DNA of 64,000 nt from Pseudomonadota bacterium (GCA_023404095.1 JAEYDD010000039.1:43675-107674); one strand, 5' to 3'; shown: positions 7,267-15,972, numbered from the stretch's first letter. The notes: generated by a model from the sequence alone, not told the origin. Translations and numbers: made by a program.

Positions 7267-10257
7267 ATGGCTCGCAAAAAACCGAGAAAGTGCTTCAGGT
7301 CTCACGGAAATGGTCAAATCCTCGCAGTGCGCAGGCACCGGGCGGGGACGGCATATGCCGCCGCGCTAGCCACATTTTTTAGCCTGCCTGCCGCTGAAGA
7401 GGCGATCGCAGCCTGTAGTCCGTCCATCCCGGCATCAGGTAACACTGTGGTTTGCAATGGCAATGTCGATTCCGGCTATACGGCAGCTGGCCAGGACACA
7501 TTGGCGGTCGAAATCGAAAGCGGGACAAATTTCAACGGTCCTCTGGAACTGGATAATATCGGCACGCTCGATGTGAGGGCATCGGGAAATCTCCAAAGGG
7601 TTACGCTCAACGACAATGGCGAACTGACATTCGACAACTCCGCCAACATCAATGGTGGACTGTTCGTCAGCGGTAACGGCGTCTATTCCGTGACCAATCG
7701 CCGTGGAGCCAACGTCAATACATCATTTTCCTTCACCGGCGACGGAGACTACTCAGTTACCAATGAGGGCACGCTCAACCAGGGCGTCACCGTCGATGGG
7801 GACGGCACGACCACTGTCGTCAATGAGGCGAACGCCTCGATCAACAACGGCGTCATCGTGTCCGGCGCAAGCGCCACGCGGATTGATAATTACGGGACCT
7901 TGCAGAACCGGATCGCGCTAGGAAGTGGTGACGATCTGATCGTCAACTACGACGGCGGCACCATCAATGGCACAATCACGCAAGGCGAAGGGCGAGACCG
8001 CTTTGTCATGTTAGGCGGTGTCGTCAACGCCGACATCCAGGAGCAGGGAGGGTCTGATCGGTTCGTACTGCTCGGCGGGACAGTGCAAGCCAATCTTCGT
8101 GCAGGAAACAGTGGCGACCGGTTCATCTGGAGCGGCGGCCTAATCAACGGTGTCTACATGGACGCCAACGCCGACATTGCCAATGTCTACAACCTCTCTG
8201 ATGACGAACTGCGCAATATCCAGATTGATGGCGGTACCGGAAACGACGCCCTCACATGGAACAACACACAGGGCTCCAATCCGGCGCGTCTCCTAAACTG
8301 GGAAAGCATCAATCTGCGAGACCAGTCATCGCTGACCATGAACAGCAATCTCGTGCTGGGCGACACCATCTCCGGCACGGGTGAACTGTCCATCGATGCG
8401 ACCAGCACGCTCTACGCCGGAGGTGGCGAGCGCTTGATTTCGTCCGCGACCGGCGGGGAACTGGCAGAAGTCATTAATGCAGGCCTGATCGACCTGTCCA
8501 ACGGCGGAGCGCGGGCGAGTGATCGGCTCAGGATTAATGGTGACTACGTCGGACGGAACGGCGAACTGCGCATACAGACCGTTCTCGAAGGCGACGGTTC
8601 GCCGTCGGACAAGCTGGTTATCGACGGCGGCAATGCGGGCGGCTCGACCGGGATTGACGTGGTCAACCTCGGCGGAAACGGGGAGCAAACGGTAGCGGAC
8701 GGTATTCTTGTCGTAGAAGCCACAGATGAGGCAACAACGAACACAAATGCCTTCACCCTATCGCATCGCGTCGTGGCTGGCGCTTATGAGTATCTCCTCT
8801 TTCGTGGGGGCGACGACGCGGGCACAGAGGAGAACTGGTATCTCCGCAACCACTACGAAGATGGCGACGGAGACGGGGATGGCGACGGCGATGGGGATGG
8901 CGACGGAGACGGAGACGGGGACGGAGACGGAGACGGGGATGGCGACGGCGACGGAGACGGAGACGGGGACGGAGACGGGGACGGAGATGGCGACGGAGAC
9001 GGCGACGGGGATGGCGACGGAGACGGAGACGGGGATGGCGACGGAGACGGAGACGGAGACGGGGACGGAGACGGAGACGGAGACGGGGACGGAGACGGGG
9101 ACGGAGACGGAGATGGCGACGGAGACGGAGACGGAGACGGAGACGGAGACGGAGACGGAGACGGAGACGGAGACGGCGATGGCGACGGCGACGGAGACGG
9201 AGACGGAGACGGAGATGGCGACGGAGACGGAGACGGGGATGGCGACGGAGACGGCGATGGCGACGGAGACGGAGACGGAGATGGAGACAACGGTAATGCC
9301 GTCCCAATTTACCGCCCCGAGTTTCCACTTGTCGCAGATACGACCGGCACTGCACGCGACTTGCTCCGCTCGACGCTTGGCACATTCCATGAACGTCATG
9401 GCGAACAGCGTTGGACAGGGAGCGAGCAGGCAGGGCATGCCCTGTGGACACGCATCTTCGCCGACAACTCTTCCTATGGGAACTCTGGTGATGCCAATCC
9501 GAGGTTCGACGGCACGATCTGGGGCATTCAAGCCGGCGGGCCTGTCCACATTGTCGAACACGACAACGGTCAGGATGATGTCCTCGGTGTCTTCGCCGGA
9601 TACAGCCGCGCTAGCGGTGATGTGAAAGGATATGCGCTCGGCGACAGGAACATCGACGTTGGGTCACTCGATATCGATGCCTATAGCATTGCTGGCTACT
9701 GGACCCATAACTGGGCAGAGGAAGCCTATTTCGACGCGGTGTTCATGTATTCGTGGCTCGATGTCGAATCGCAATCTGTGGGCGGAGTCACGTCAAATTT
9801 TGATGGAACCGGGCTCACGGCCTCGGTCGAGGCAGGCAAAAATTTCCGTATTGATGAGACTTGGTCGATTGAACCGCAAGCGCAACTCATCTGGACGCAC
9901 ACGAGCTTCGACCAGTTCGAAGACATCGGCGGCGAGATTGATATCGACGACAGCAATGCGCTGACGGCACGTCTCGGGGGCCGGTTAGAAGCCGAGTACA
10001 AAACAGATCAGGGTACGTTGAAGCCATTCGTTCTGGCCAACCTTTGGCATACGTTTTCCGGTGAAGACACGGTTCATTTTGGAGAGACGCCCTTGGTGGA
10101 GGAACAACAGGCGACAACCGTGGAGTTCGGGGGTGGTGTGACGGCTGATCTCAGCTCCAATCTGCGGCTATATGCGAACGCCTCGTATGAATTCGGCGTG
10201 GGAAGCACGAGTTACAATAGTGTGGAAGGGCGAGTTGGATTGCGCGTACGCTGGTGA
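7267..10257 (+). CDS. Type V autotransporter with Gly-Asp repeat linker
   Basis: This 996-residue surface protein has an extended basic N-terminus and a signal peptide (residues 1-48, hydrophobic AYAAALATFFSLPAA). A beta-helical passenger follows (about 50-530) with repeated short Asn/Gly turns such as NNGVIVSG, GGTINGTI and GGVVNADI. An uninterrupted Gly-Asp repeat occupies about residues 532-674. The C-terminal autotransporter barrel (about 715-996) starts near GHALWTRIFADNSSYG and ends VGLRVRW, an aromatic terminus. Family knowledge says the barrel inserts in the outer membrane and exports the passenger. The GD tract resembles the acidic Gly-Asp turns that bind calcium in RTX proteins but lacks their nonapeptide pattern, so calcium binding is inference. 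The next gene follows after 98 bases on the same strand. The reading frame is intact. Confidence 0.93.
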   Translation: MARKKPRKCFRSHGNGQILAVRRHRAGTAYAAALATFFSLPAAEEAIAACSPSIPASGNTVVCNGNVDSGYTAAGQDTLAVEIESGTNFNGPLELDNIGTLDVRASGNLQRVTLNDNGELTFDNSANINGGLFVSGNGVYSVTNRRGANVNTSFSFTGDGDYSVTNEGTLNQGVTVDGDGTTTVVNEANASINNGVIVSGASATRIDNYGTLQNRIALGSGDDLIVNYDGGTINGTITQGEGRDRFVMLGGVVNADIQEQGGSDRFVLLGGTVQANLRAGNSGDRFIWSGGLINGVYMDANADIANVYNLSDDELRNIQIDGGTGNDALTWNNTQGSNPARLLNWESINLRDQSSLTMNSNLVLGDTISGTGELSIDATSTLYAGGGERLISSATGGELAEVINAGLIDLSNGGARASDRLRINGDYVGRNGELRIQTVLEGDGSPSDKLVIDGGNAGGSTGIDVVNLGGNGEQTVADGILVVEATDEATTNTNAFTLSHRVVAGAYEYLLFRGGDDAGTEENWYLRNHYEDGDGDGDGDGDGDGDGDGDGDGDGDGDGDGDGDGDGDGDGDGDGDGDGDGDGDGDGDGDGDGDGDGDGDGDGDGDGDGDGDGDGDGDGDGDGDGDGDGDGDGDGDGDGDGDGDGDGDGDGDGDGDGDGDGDGDGDGDGDGDGDNGNAVPIYRPEFPLVADTTGTARDLLRSTLGTFHERHGEQRWTGSEQAGHALWTRIFADNSSYGNSGDANPRFDGTIWGIQAGGPVHIVEHDNGQDDVLGVFAGYSRASGDVKGYALGDRNIDVGSLDIDAYSIAGYWTHNWAEEAYFDAVFMYSWLDVESQSVGGVTSNFDGTGLTASVEAGKNFRIDETWSIEPQAQLIWTHTSFDQFEDIGGEIDIDDSNALTARLGGRLEAEYKTDQGTLKPFVLANLWHTFSGEDTVHFGETPLVEEQQATTVEFGGGVTADLSSNLRLYANASYEFGVGSTSYNSVEGRVGLRVRW
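8860..9288 (+). repeat. Hexanucleotide (GAY GGN) repeat encoding (Gly-Asp)n
   Basis: This 429-base tract is built from variants of GACGGA, GACGGG, GATGGC and GACGGC and encodes 143 alternating Asp and Gly residues without interruption. Synonymous variants are mixed, so the protein repeat is more perfect than the DNA repeat. The tract is open in several frames on both strands, giving Ser-Pro, Val-Ser and Leu-Arg dipeptide frames that should not be called as genes. Confidence 0.97.
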
Positions 10258-10355
10258 TGTTGCCTCAGCGAATACCGCGGTGCTCTATTCAGCGACGTGA
10301 AATTTCTGCGTTGTTGCGCCGCCGACAAGTCAGGCCTATCTCATTGGGGCTGTAG

Positions 10356-12041
10356 ATGGAGTTAGCACCCTTCAGAGAGACACTGAGTGCGCTTCGAAGC
10401 GCGCTCAGCCTGCATTCGCAGGCCATACTTGCCGAAAACTCTGTGCACTTCGGGCGCACCTCAAAGCTTGTCATTTTCCTGTCTGCCTCGGACGGGAAAC
10501 ATCGCGCTGTATGCGCGTGTGGTGTCGGCAATTCCCTAAACACGGCGTGGAAAGCTGCGGCTTCAAGGCTGGGTAAGCTCATGCCTGACGAGAGCCAATG
10601 GGTGTGGATCAAAGCGGACATGGCCCACTCGATACGCCCGATGAGGCCCGATGAAGTAATGAGGAACGTGGCGACCACCCGTCGCAACTTCTTTCGCCAG
10701 GGAATCGCCTTCGATCCGAATTTTAATTTGGCCCTGTTGGAGCAGGAGTTGAATGGGATCGGGGGTATTGGGTTCGATGACACTAAGAACCTCGTGTTTC
10801 GCTTCGACCGCATCAATCGCTACCTGAAGTCCTCACGAGGACTGAAGTCGCTCTCCCAGGATATAGTCCATCGTGAGATGTGGTATGTGTTCGAAGCTCT
10901 GGGCTACTTCTGCGACCGCTCGGAATTGGGGGGGCTCCCTTGCGAGTTGATCAGCACCGGCTATGGAAAAGGCATCAGAGTTCGTCCAAATGCGATCGAC
11001 GATGCCGGGAGTCTGATCGAGCGGGCCGGGCTTTACCTTGCCCGCCAGCTGCGCAGTGATGGAGCCTTTCACTACGGCGTCTTTCCCGTTCGCGACGAGG
11101 CGATCCCAACCTATAACATTCTACGACACAGCAGCACGCTCTACTCGATGCTGGAAGCGGCCGAAGCGACGGGCAACGCGCAGATTGCGGACAGAGTGCC
11201 GGGAGGTATTGAGTATGTCATCCGCGAAGCGATGCGACATATCGGCGACCAGTCGCTGATTGTGGACTATGCGAACAAGGGAGAGGTGCGCCTGGGAGCT
11301 CAGGCGACCTTCATCCTTGCTGTGGCCAAATACACCGCGTTGAGCGGTGATCAGCGCTTCATCGGCGTCGCGCGGCGGGTGGCCGCCGCAATTGTCGAAC
11401 GTTTCCTGGATGCCGGTACCGGGGCATTCGTGCACGTCCTTGATGGGATCGATCTGCGAGTGAAGGATCGGTTCCGCATCATTTATTACGACGGCGAAGC
11501 TGTTCTGGCTCTCCTTCGTCTGCATGAAATTGACGGAGATTCTCTGTGGCTCGAAAAAGCAAAGCAAGCGTTTGACCACTTCGTGCGGGTCGATCACTGG
11601 AAACATCATGATCATTGGCTCGCTTACTGCGCCAATGAAATTACCAGAAAATTCCCGCACCCGGCATACTATCTATTCGGCCTGAAGAACGGCTTTGGCA
11701 ACCTCGAATTCATCCACCAACGCGACACAGCTTATCCGACTTTCCTCGAGCTACTGATGGCGACATGGGAAATGGTGATACGCGTCGACCAGTCAGGGCA
11801 ATTACCGGAGCAGTTCTCGCGCTCTAGGCTGCTTCACACCATCCGACATCGGCTCGAACATCTCCGCTACAGCCATTTCTACCCGGAGGTGGCCATGTAC
11901 TTTAAAAGCCCGGCCACGATTGCCGGCAGCTTCTTCATTCGCCATCATGGATTCAGGATCAGGATCGACGATGTAGAGCATTTCATCTCGGGGTACTGCC
12001 TCTTCCACGCCCTCGCACTGCACGAAGTGGTAGAAAGGTGA
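10356..12041 (+). CDS. Uncharacterised 561-residue protein, possible alpha/alpha-barrel
   Basis: I do not recognise a named family. Residues about 1-130 form an alpha/beta-looking domain (SKLVIFLSASDGKHRAVCAC, then WVWIKADMAHSI). Residues about 215-561 are helix-rich with repeated signatures seen in six-hairpin glycosidase-like or terpenoid-cyclase-like toroids: DGAFHYGVFPVRDEAIPTYN, LGAQATFILAVAKY, YYDGEAVLALLRLHE and FPHPAYYLFGLKNGFGNLEF. There is no signal peptide, so it is probably cytoplasmic. It follows the autotransporter gene by 98 bases on the same strand and may be co-transcribed. A role in modifying or making a surface polymer is possible but not shown. A near-perfect 26-base palindrome overlaps codons 10-18; a later start is conceivable. 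Confidence 0.7.
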   Translation: MELAPFRETLSALRSALSLHSQAILAENSVHFGRTSKLVIFLSASDGKHRAVCACGVGNSLNTAWKAAASRLGKLMPDESQWVWIKADMAHSIRPMRPDEVMRNVATTRRNFFRQGIAFDPNFNLALLEQELNGIGGIGFDDTKNLVFRFDRINRYLKSSRGLKSLSQDIVHREMWYVFEALGYFCDRSELGGLPCELISTGYGKGIRVRPNAIDDAGSLIERAGLYLARQLRSDGAFHYGVFPVRDEAIPTYNILRHSSTLYSMLEAAEATGNAQIADRVPGGIEYVIREAMRHIGDQSLIVDYANKGEVRLGAQATFILAVAKYTALSGDQRFIGVARRVAAAIVERFLDAGTGAFVHVLDGIDLRVKDRFRIIYYDGEAVLALLRLHEIDGDSLWLEKAKQAFDHFVRVDHWKHHDHWLAYCANEITRKFPHPAYYLFGLKNGFGNLEFIHQRDTAYPTFLELLMATWEMVIRVDQSGQLPEQFSRSRLLHTIRHRLEHLRYSHFYPEVAMYFKSPATIAGSFFIRHHGFRIRIDDVEHFISGYCLFHALALHEVVER

Positions 12042-12300
12042 GACGGCTGGGAGTCCAGCCTACTCGTTGGCAACGTCTGCTTGCTGGCAACGGCCAGGCT
12101 GGTTCTACGGCCGAAATGGGGCGCAAAGCTGTCAATCGCGCCAAGTGCGCCATGGCAGCGATAACCCTATAGAGAACGTCTGCACACGAGCATCAAAGCG
12201 TGGTGAGCGTAAAACGCACTCTCTAAATCAATTACAATACGCTTCACCGACGGCTGCTCAAACCTAGATCGTCAACCATTGGCTGCGGTCGGCGTAACGA

Positions 12301-13137
12301 CTATACCGTTAGCGTGCCGGAGATGCAGGTGGTCACAGTGCCGCCCACCCATATAACGTCACCCACCTTGTCGACATGGACCCGGCCGGCGCGCCCGAGT
12401 GCAGTACCCTGCGAGGCGACGTAATGGCTTGGCGCGACGCCGGAACCGATCAGCCACTGCGCCAGGCCGGCGTTGAGGCTGCCGGTCACTGGGTCCTCAT
12501 AGCCGTTGCGGGTGAAGGCGCGCACCTCGAACTGCGCGTCTGTGCCATCGAGGTCCGGATCAAACGGGCCGACGAGGCCGACGCGGGTGCCGGCGAGGAT
12601 GGAATAGTCTGCCTTGGCAGCCAGTACATCGGAGCGTGAAGGCAGGAGGACGCCGATCCAGTCGGGGCCGTTTTCGACCCAGTTGCTATCCCTTATCATT
12701 GCATCCGGCAGATTGAGGCCGCGAGCGATGCGCTCGACAATCGTCGGATCAACTGGGCCGGAACGCACCAGCGGAGGGGCGGCGAAGGCCAGCCGCTCGC
12801 CATCGCGGCGGATGCGCACGAGGCCGGCACCGCATTCCTGCACGACCTCGCCTTCGGGAGCATCTTTTGCCTGGCTCTGCCAGACATGCGCGCTGCCAAG
12901 CGTCGGGTGGCCGGCGAAGGGCAGTTCCTGAGCGGGCGTAAAGATGCGGACGCGGTAATGGGCTTCCGGCGTCGTTGGTTTGAGCAGAAAGGTGGTTTCG
13001 GAGAGATTGGTCCAGTTGGCAAAGGCCTGCATGTCGGCATCGGAGAGCTCATCGGCGGCGATAACGACGGCCAACGGATTGCCGCGCATGGCTTGCGTGG
13101 AAAAGACGTCGACCTGCTGGAAGGAAAATGTGGGCAT
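12301..13137 (-). CDS. PhzF-family epimerase/isomerase-like protein
   Basis: This 278-residue protein belongs to the PhzF family, named for the phenazine isomerase and related in fold to diaminopimelate epimerase. It shows the family opening FSFQQVDVFSTQAMRGNPLA, the proposed catalytic Glu in NLSETTFL, and the motifs RIFTPAQELPFAGHPTLGSA and EDPVTGSLNAGLAQWL. Both halves of the duplicated fold are present and the length is normal. I chose ATG 13137 because the sequence from there matches the usual start; a GTG three codons upstream is the alternative. No other phenazine genes are nearby, so the substrate is unknown. It appears to stand alone. Confidence 0.9.
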   Translation of the reverse strand: MPTFSFQQVDVFSTQAMRGNPLAVVIAADELSDADMQAFANWTNLSETTFLLKPTTPEAHYRVRIFTPAQELPFAGHPTLGSAHVWQSQAKDAPEGEVVQECGAGLVRIRRDGERLAFAAPPLVRSGPVDPTIVERIARGLNLPDAMIRDSNWVENGPDWIGVLLPSRSDVLAAKADYSILAGTRVGLVGPFDPDLDGTDAQFEVRAFTRNGYEDPVTGSLNAGLAQWLIGSGVAPSHYVASQGTALGRAGRVHVDKVGDVIWVGGTVTTCISGTLTV

Positions 13138-13174
13138 GGGGATCACAGGAGTTGTTTCGGATGAGCGGTGCGGC

Positions 13175-13259
13175 CGTCATCCTCGGGCTTGTCCCGAGGA
13201 TCAGCAACTGTCTGGGATTATTGACGTGACTAAATGCTCCGGACAAGACGAGGATGACG
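13175..13259. repeat. Palindromic intergenic repeat element
   Basis: This 85-base unit has 11-base inverted ends (CGTCATCCTCG and CGAGGATGACG) and an internal hairpin CCTCGGGCTTGTCCCGAGG at 13181-13199. Sequences of this type (CATCCTCGGGCTTG-CCCGAGGAT) are scattered between genes in rhizobial genomes as I recall them. It lies just upstream of the PhzF-like gene and may act as a transcript-stabilising hairpin or a small non-autonomous mobile repeat. Confidence 0.6.
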
Positions 13260-13619
13260 TCAGAGGTGATCAAAGTACCAAACGGAGCTCTGGGCAATGA
13301 CCTGGGCACCGAAATTGATGGATTAGGGCCGAAATCTACTTATTCAAGCGGCCCGCCCGCTTCTGGCGCTTTCCAGACGGGAATATTTAAGCAGGCCGTC
13401 GGCATCCAGAAGCTTGATCCGGTACTCTGAATGGCCCAAACGAAGGCGCAGAGCGGACAACAAGCGTTGACAGGACCATGGGGTGACACGGCGACAGGCC
13501 ACCGTAGTGATCCGGCTTGTGTGTGGCCAAAGTCACGCCCTGATCGCTCAGCCCGCACGTTCATCTTTTTGAAATATGCACCGCTAGGCATGCCGAATTG
13601 GATAGGTGCGAGACGACAC
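13260..13619. other. Gap without a supported gene
   Basis: About 360 bases separate the repeat element from the end of the GYD-domain gene. A 101-codon minus-strand frame spans part of it but shows no family motif, no good ribosome binding site and odd composition. I do not call a gene here. Confidence 0.5.
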
Positions 13620-13946
13620 CTACGCTCCTGGCGATCGATAACCAACCGTTCTTGCTAACTCCATAGCCTCCAGTGTTTCCTCCACCGTAAGCAATGGCGT
13701 CGTCTCGTACTTTGACACAGCGCCACCGCCTCCAATCGCGATTGCGACGGCGGCCATCGAGACGTTGTCGGGTGCCTCCCACAGGGTATACCCGTCGTGC
13801 GATCCGAATGCGTACCAAAAGCCGTGAAGCTTACCTCCGACTGATTCAATGTAGCTACGCGCGGCATCCCGACGGTCTTCGGGATTTCGTGTCAATCGGT
13901 CCCAGGTTTGCGGTGTGTAGCTGAAGCGTGTCAGGTAGAGTGCCAT
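13620..13946 (-). CDS. GYD domain-containing protein
   Basis: This 108-residue protein matches the small GYD family, compact dimeric alpha/beta barrel-like proteins of unknown function. The signature appears as FGSHDGYTLWEAPDN, with the usual N-terminal strand YLTRFSYTPQTWDRL and a helix after GGKLHGFWYAFG. Length is normal for the family. The ATG lies just after a minus-strand GGAGC. No operon partner is close, and the divergent small exported-protein gene starts about 200 bases away. The function cannot be inferred from context. Confidence 0.85.
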   Translation of the reverse strand: MALYLTRFSYTPQTWDRLTRNPEDRRDAARSYIESVGGKLHGFWYAFGSHDGYTLWEAPDNVSMAAVAIAIGGGGAVSKYETTPLLTVEETLEAMELARTVGYRSPGA

Positions 13947-14143
13947 TGCCGATGCTCCTTCACTCGTTACCAGATCATTTTACAGCATAGTCGGGATACA
14001 ATCGTATCGACAAAACGGCCTCCGTCGCGCTTTGCGGCAATACTTGTCTTGGTCGCCCGCCATTGGCGCTGGGTCGATGCTGGGCTATAATCCATCAGTT
14101 GCCGGAGAGGCATCCGCGCTCCGGCTTTGGAGGAGCGACGCCC

Positions 14144-14384
14144 ATGATCGTCAGGATTTCAACTGCCCTTTTTTTGGCGCTCGCGCCTGTGACTGCCGTC
14201 GCCAACCAGTGCCCCACTATGATGACGGCAATTGACGCAGCCCTCCCAAACGCCTCCTTGTCTGAAGCCGACATGGCCAAGGTTAAGCAGCTACGCCAAC
14301 AAGGCGAACCAGTTGCACCAGTCCGGCGACCACACTGGCTCGGAGGCAGCACTCGGGGAAGCGAAGAAAATGCTCGGACTCTAA
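14144..14384 (+). pseudogene. Frameshifted small exported protein
   Basis: The frame from ATG 14144 (ribosome binding site GGAGCGACGCCC) encodes a signal peptide (ISTALFLALAPVTAVA) and then NQCPTMMTAIDAALPNASLS. In rhizobial homologues as I recall them, the protein continues as a short helical segment ending in KKMLGL. Here a one-base insertion near 14312 (GAACCAGTTG instead of GAACAGTTG) shifts the frame. In the other frame the sequence reads LHQSGDHTGSEAALGEAKK and then MLGL with a stop at 14382-14384. So the ancestral protein was about 79 residues. This is either a pseudogene or a sequencing error. In the present frame translation runs to 14410. Confidence 0.6.
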
Positions 14385-14689
14385 AGAGCCGGATCGCCCC
14401 CGCCCTTTAAGCTTCGAAAAGTTCGAACGGTCGGCAAGGCCGCTCCGCTACTCTTCCGTTTCGTGGTCTACTCGCCGAAGATCAATGTTTTGGTGGCGCA
14501 ATTAAGCCGTCCAGCCCTGTTGCCGGCGACGTCTGCTTTCGGGCAGCGGCCAAGTTGGTCTCTACGGCCGATATGACGGCGATTTGCAGATGGAAAGGGG
14601 GCGGATGGCCGACCGTCCGCAGCGCCATCGGGGGATAGCTCGAGAAAAAAAAACGGCGGCATATAGTTGTAAATGGGAGGGTATGTGCC
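14385..14689. other. Gap without a supported gene
   Basis: About 300 bases lie between the small exported-protein pseudogene and the methyltransferase gene. Short frames on the minus strand have no recognisable content. A GGGAGGG at about 14676-14682 serves as ribosome binding site for the methyltransferase. Confidence 0.5.
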
Positions 14690-15547
14690 ATGACCGTCGA
14701 AAGGCAACAGCCAGCCGGAGCACACAGCTACGAGTTCTACAGCGCCCAGTATTCACGGTTCAGCAACCTATTGGCGGCCGAAATCAGACGCGAGGCCTAT
14801 GGGGAGGACCTTGGGCAACAGGGGTGGCGGACGCTTGACGAACAGCAGGAATTGATTGGGCTTGTCAACGAGCGACCGCACGGCCGATTGCTCGATGTTG
14901 CGTGCGGCTCTGGCGGCCCTGCGATTGCGATCGCCGCTGCAACCGGTTGTTGGCTCACCGGTGTGGATATTGAGGAAGCCGCGATCGAGCAGGCGAAATC
15001 CCTAGCTGCGGTTGGGCAATTGCGGGTCGGCCCCGCGTTTATCGTCGCGGATTGCAGTCAGGTGCTGCCGTTCGACGATGATGATTTCGATTTCATCTCT
15101 TGCATTGACGCCATCATCCACCTGGCTGACCGTCGAGCGGTGTTTGCGGACTGGTTCAGATTGCTCAGGCCTGGTGGTCGGCTGATCTTGACGGATGCGT
15201 GTGTGCTAACTGGAGTTGTCTCGAAGGAGGAACTGAACATCAGGGCGTCTCAGGGAACGTTTCATATCGCTCCCGTCGGTTTCAATGAGGTCTTGCTTGA
15301 GCGAGCGGGTTTCAAGTTGCGGGCCTGCAAAGACACGACGGACGCTGTCGCAGGTGTGGCCATGCGCCTCCATCGTGCTCGAGAATCCCGCCGTGACGCG
15401 CTGCTGGAAGAGGAGGACGCTGGGTGGTTCAAGAGCAGGCAGACATTTCTGGCGACGACGGCTGAACTGGCGACAACGGCGAGACTATCCAGATTCTTCT
15501 ATGTCGCGGAGAAGCCAAAACAAGAGTGGAATCCGAGAGAACGGTAG
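14690..15547 (+). CDS. Class I SAM-dependent methyltransferase
   Basis: This 285-residue protein carries the Rossmann methyltransferase motifs. Motif I is LLDVACGSGGPAIAIA, motif II the acidic GVDIEEAAIEQAK, and the later strands are FIVADCSQVLPF and FISCIDAIIHL. LRPGGRLILTDA is the post-motif strand typical of small-molecule methyltransferases of the UbiE/Methyltransf_11 class. It is probably cytoplasmic, and the acceptor is unknown. Its 3' end overlaps the convergent GNAT gene by 49 bases, so one of the two ends may be displaced or extended. Confidence 0.87.
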   Translation: MTVERQQPAGAHSYEFYSAQYSRFSNLLAAEIRREAYGEDLGQQGWRTLDEQQELIGLVNERPHGRLLDVACGSGGPAIAIAAATGCWLTGVDIEEAAIEQAKSLAAVGQLRVGPAFIVADCSQVLPFDDDDFDFISCIDAIIHLADRRAVFADWFRLLRPGGRLILTDACVLTGVVSKEELNIRASQGTFHIAPVGFNEVLLERAGFKLRACKDTTDAVAGVAMRLHRARESRRDALLEEEDAGWFKSRQTFLATTAELATTARLSRFFYVAEKPKQEWNPRER

Positions 15548-15972
15548 AGGCTTCGCGCCTCATCGTGGTTGCGGCCGGTATCCAGTCGCATGGTGGTGTA
15601 GCCCCGCTCAGCAGCCAAGCGCACGATGGTCTCGGCGAGACGGCGGCCCAACCCTAAGCCTCGGCCCTCGGGACTGGTGAACATGCGCTTCATCTCGCAT
15701 GTGTGTCCGTCGATCCGCTGCATCATCACACAGCCGACCACCTTTCCGTTCAGGCGGGCAACAAGAATCTCCCCGTCTGGAGCCGAGTGTATTCTCGGTA
15801 GGCTGGCCAAAAGTGCGGCCCATTCTTCTGGCGTGTAGTATCGGTCGACGAACCAGGCATTTTCGCCATAGCGCGATCGGCACCAGTCGATGAAGCCGTT
15901 GCATAAGGTTCGAATGGCAGGGAAGTCGTTAGGTCCGGCCGGGCCGATCTCCGCGTTGCGGCACGCCTTCAT
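15499..15972 (-). CDS. GNAT-family N-acetyltransferase
   Basis: This 157-residue protein has the acetyl-CoA binding motif A (GRGLGLGRRLAETIV) followed by GYTTMRLDTGRNHDEARSLY and SLGF. The N-terminal part GPNDFPAIRTLCNGFIDW also fits the family. Homologues usually continue after the SLGF motif with 15-20 residues forming the last strand. Here the protein ends HSCFGFSAT, so the C-terminus looks shortened or replaced where the gene runs 49 bases into the convergent methyltransferase gene. The acceptor substrate is unknown. Confidence 0.8.
   Translation of the reverse strand: MKACRNAEIGPAGPNDFPAIRTLCNGFIDWCRSRYGENAWFVDRYYTPEEWAALLASLPRIHSAPDGEILVARLNGKVVGCVMMQRIDGHTCEMKRMFTSPEGRGLGLGRRLAETIVRLAAERGYTTMRLDTGRNHDEARSLYRSLGFHSCFGFSAT

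Noticed and set aside
8860..9288. CRISPR-like array
   Set aside because: The short direct repeats have no unique spacers and the tract is coding.
8853..9561. Long minus-strand and alternative-frame reading frames across the Gly-Asp tract (Ser-Pro, Val-Ser and Leu-Arg repeats)
   Set aside because: They are by-products of a hexanucleotide repeat that is open in many frames. The plus-strand frame has the signal peptide, passenger and barrel and explains the region.
13340..13645. 101-codon minus-strand frame between the GYD and PhzF genes
   Set aside because: No recognisable domain, no ribosome binding site, and it overlaps the end of the GYD gene.
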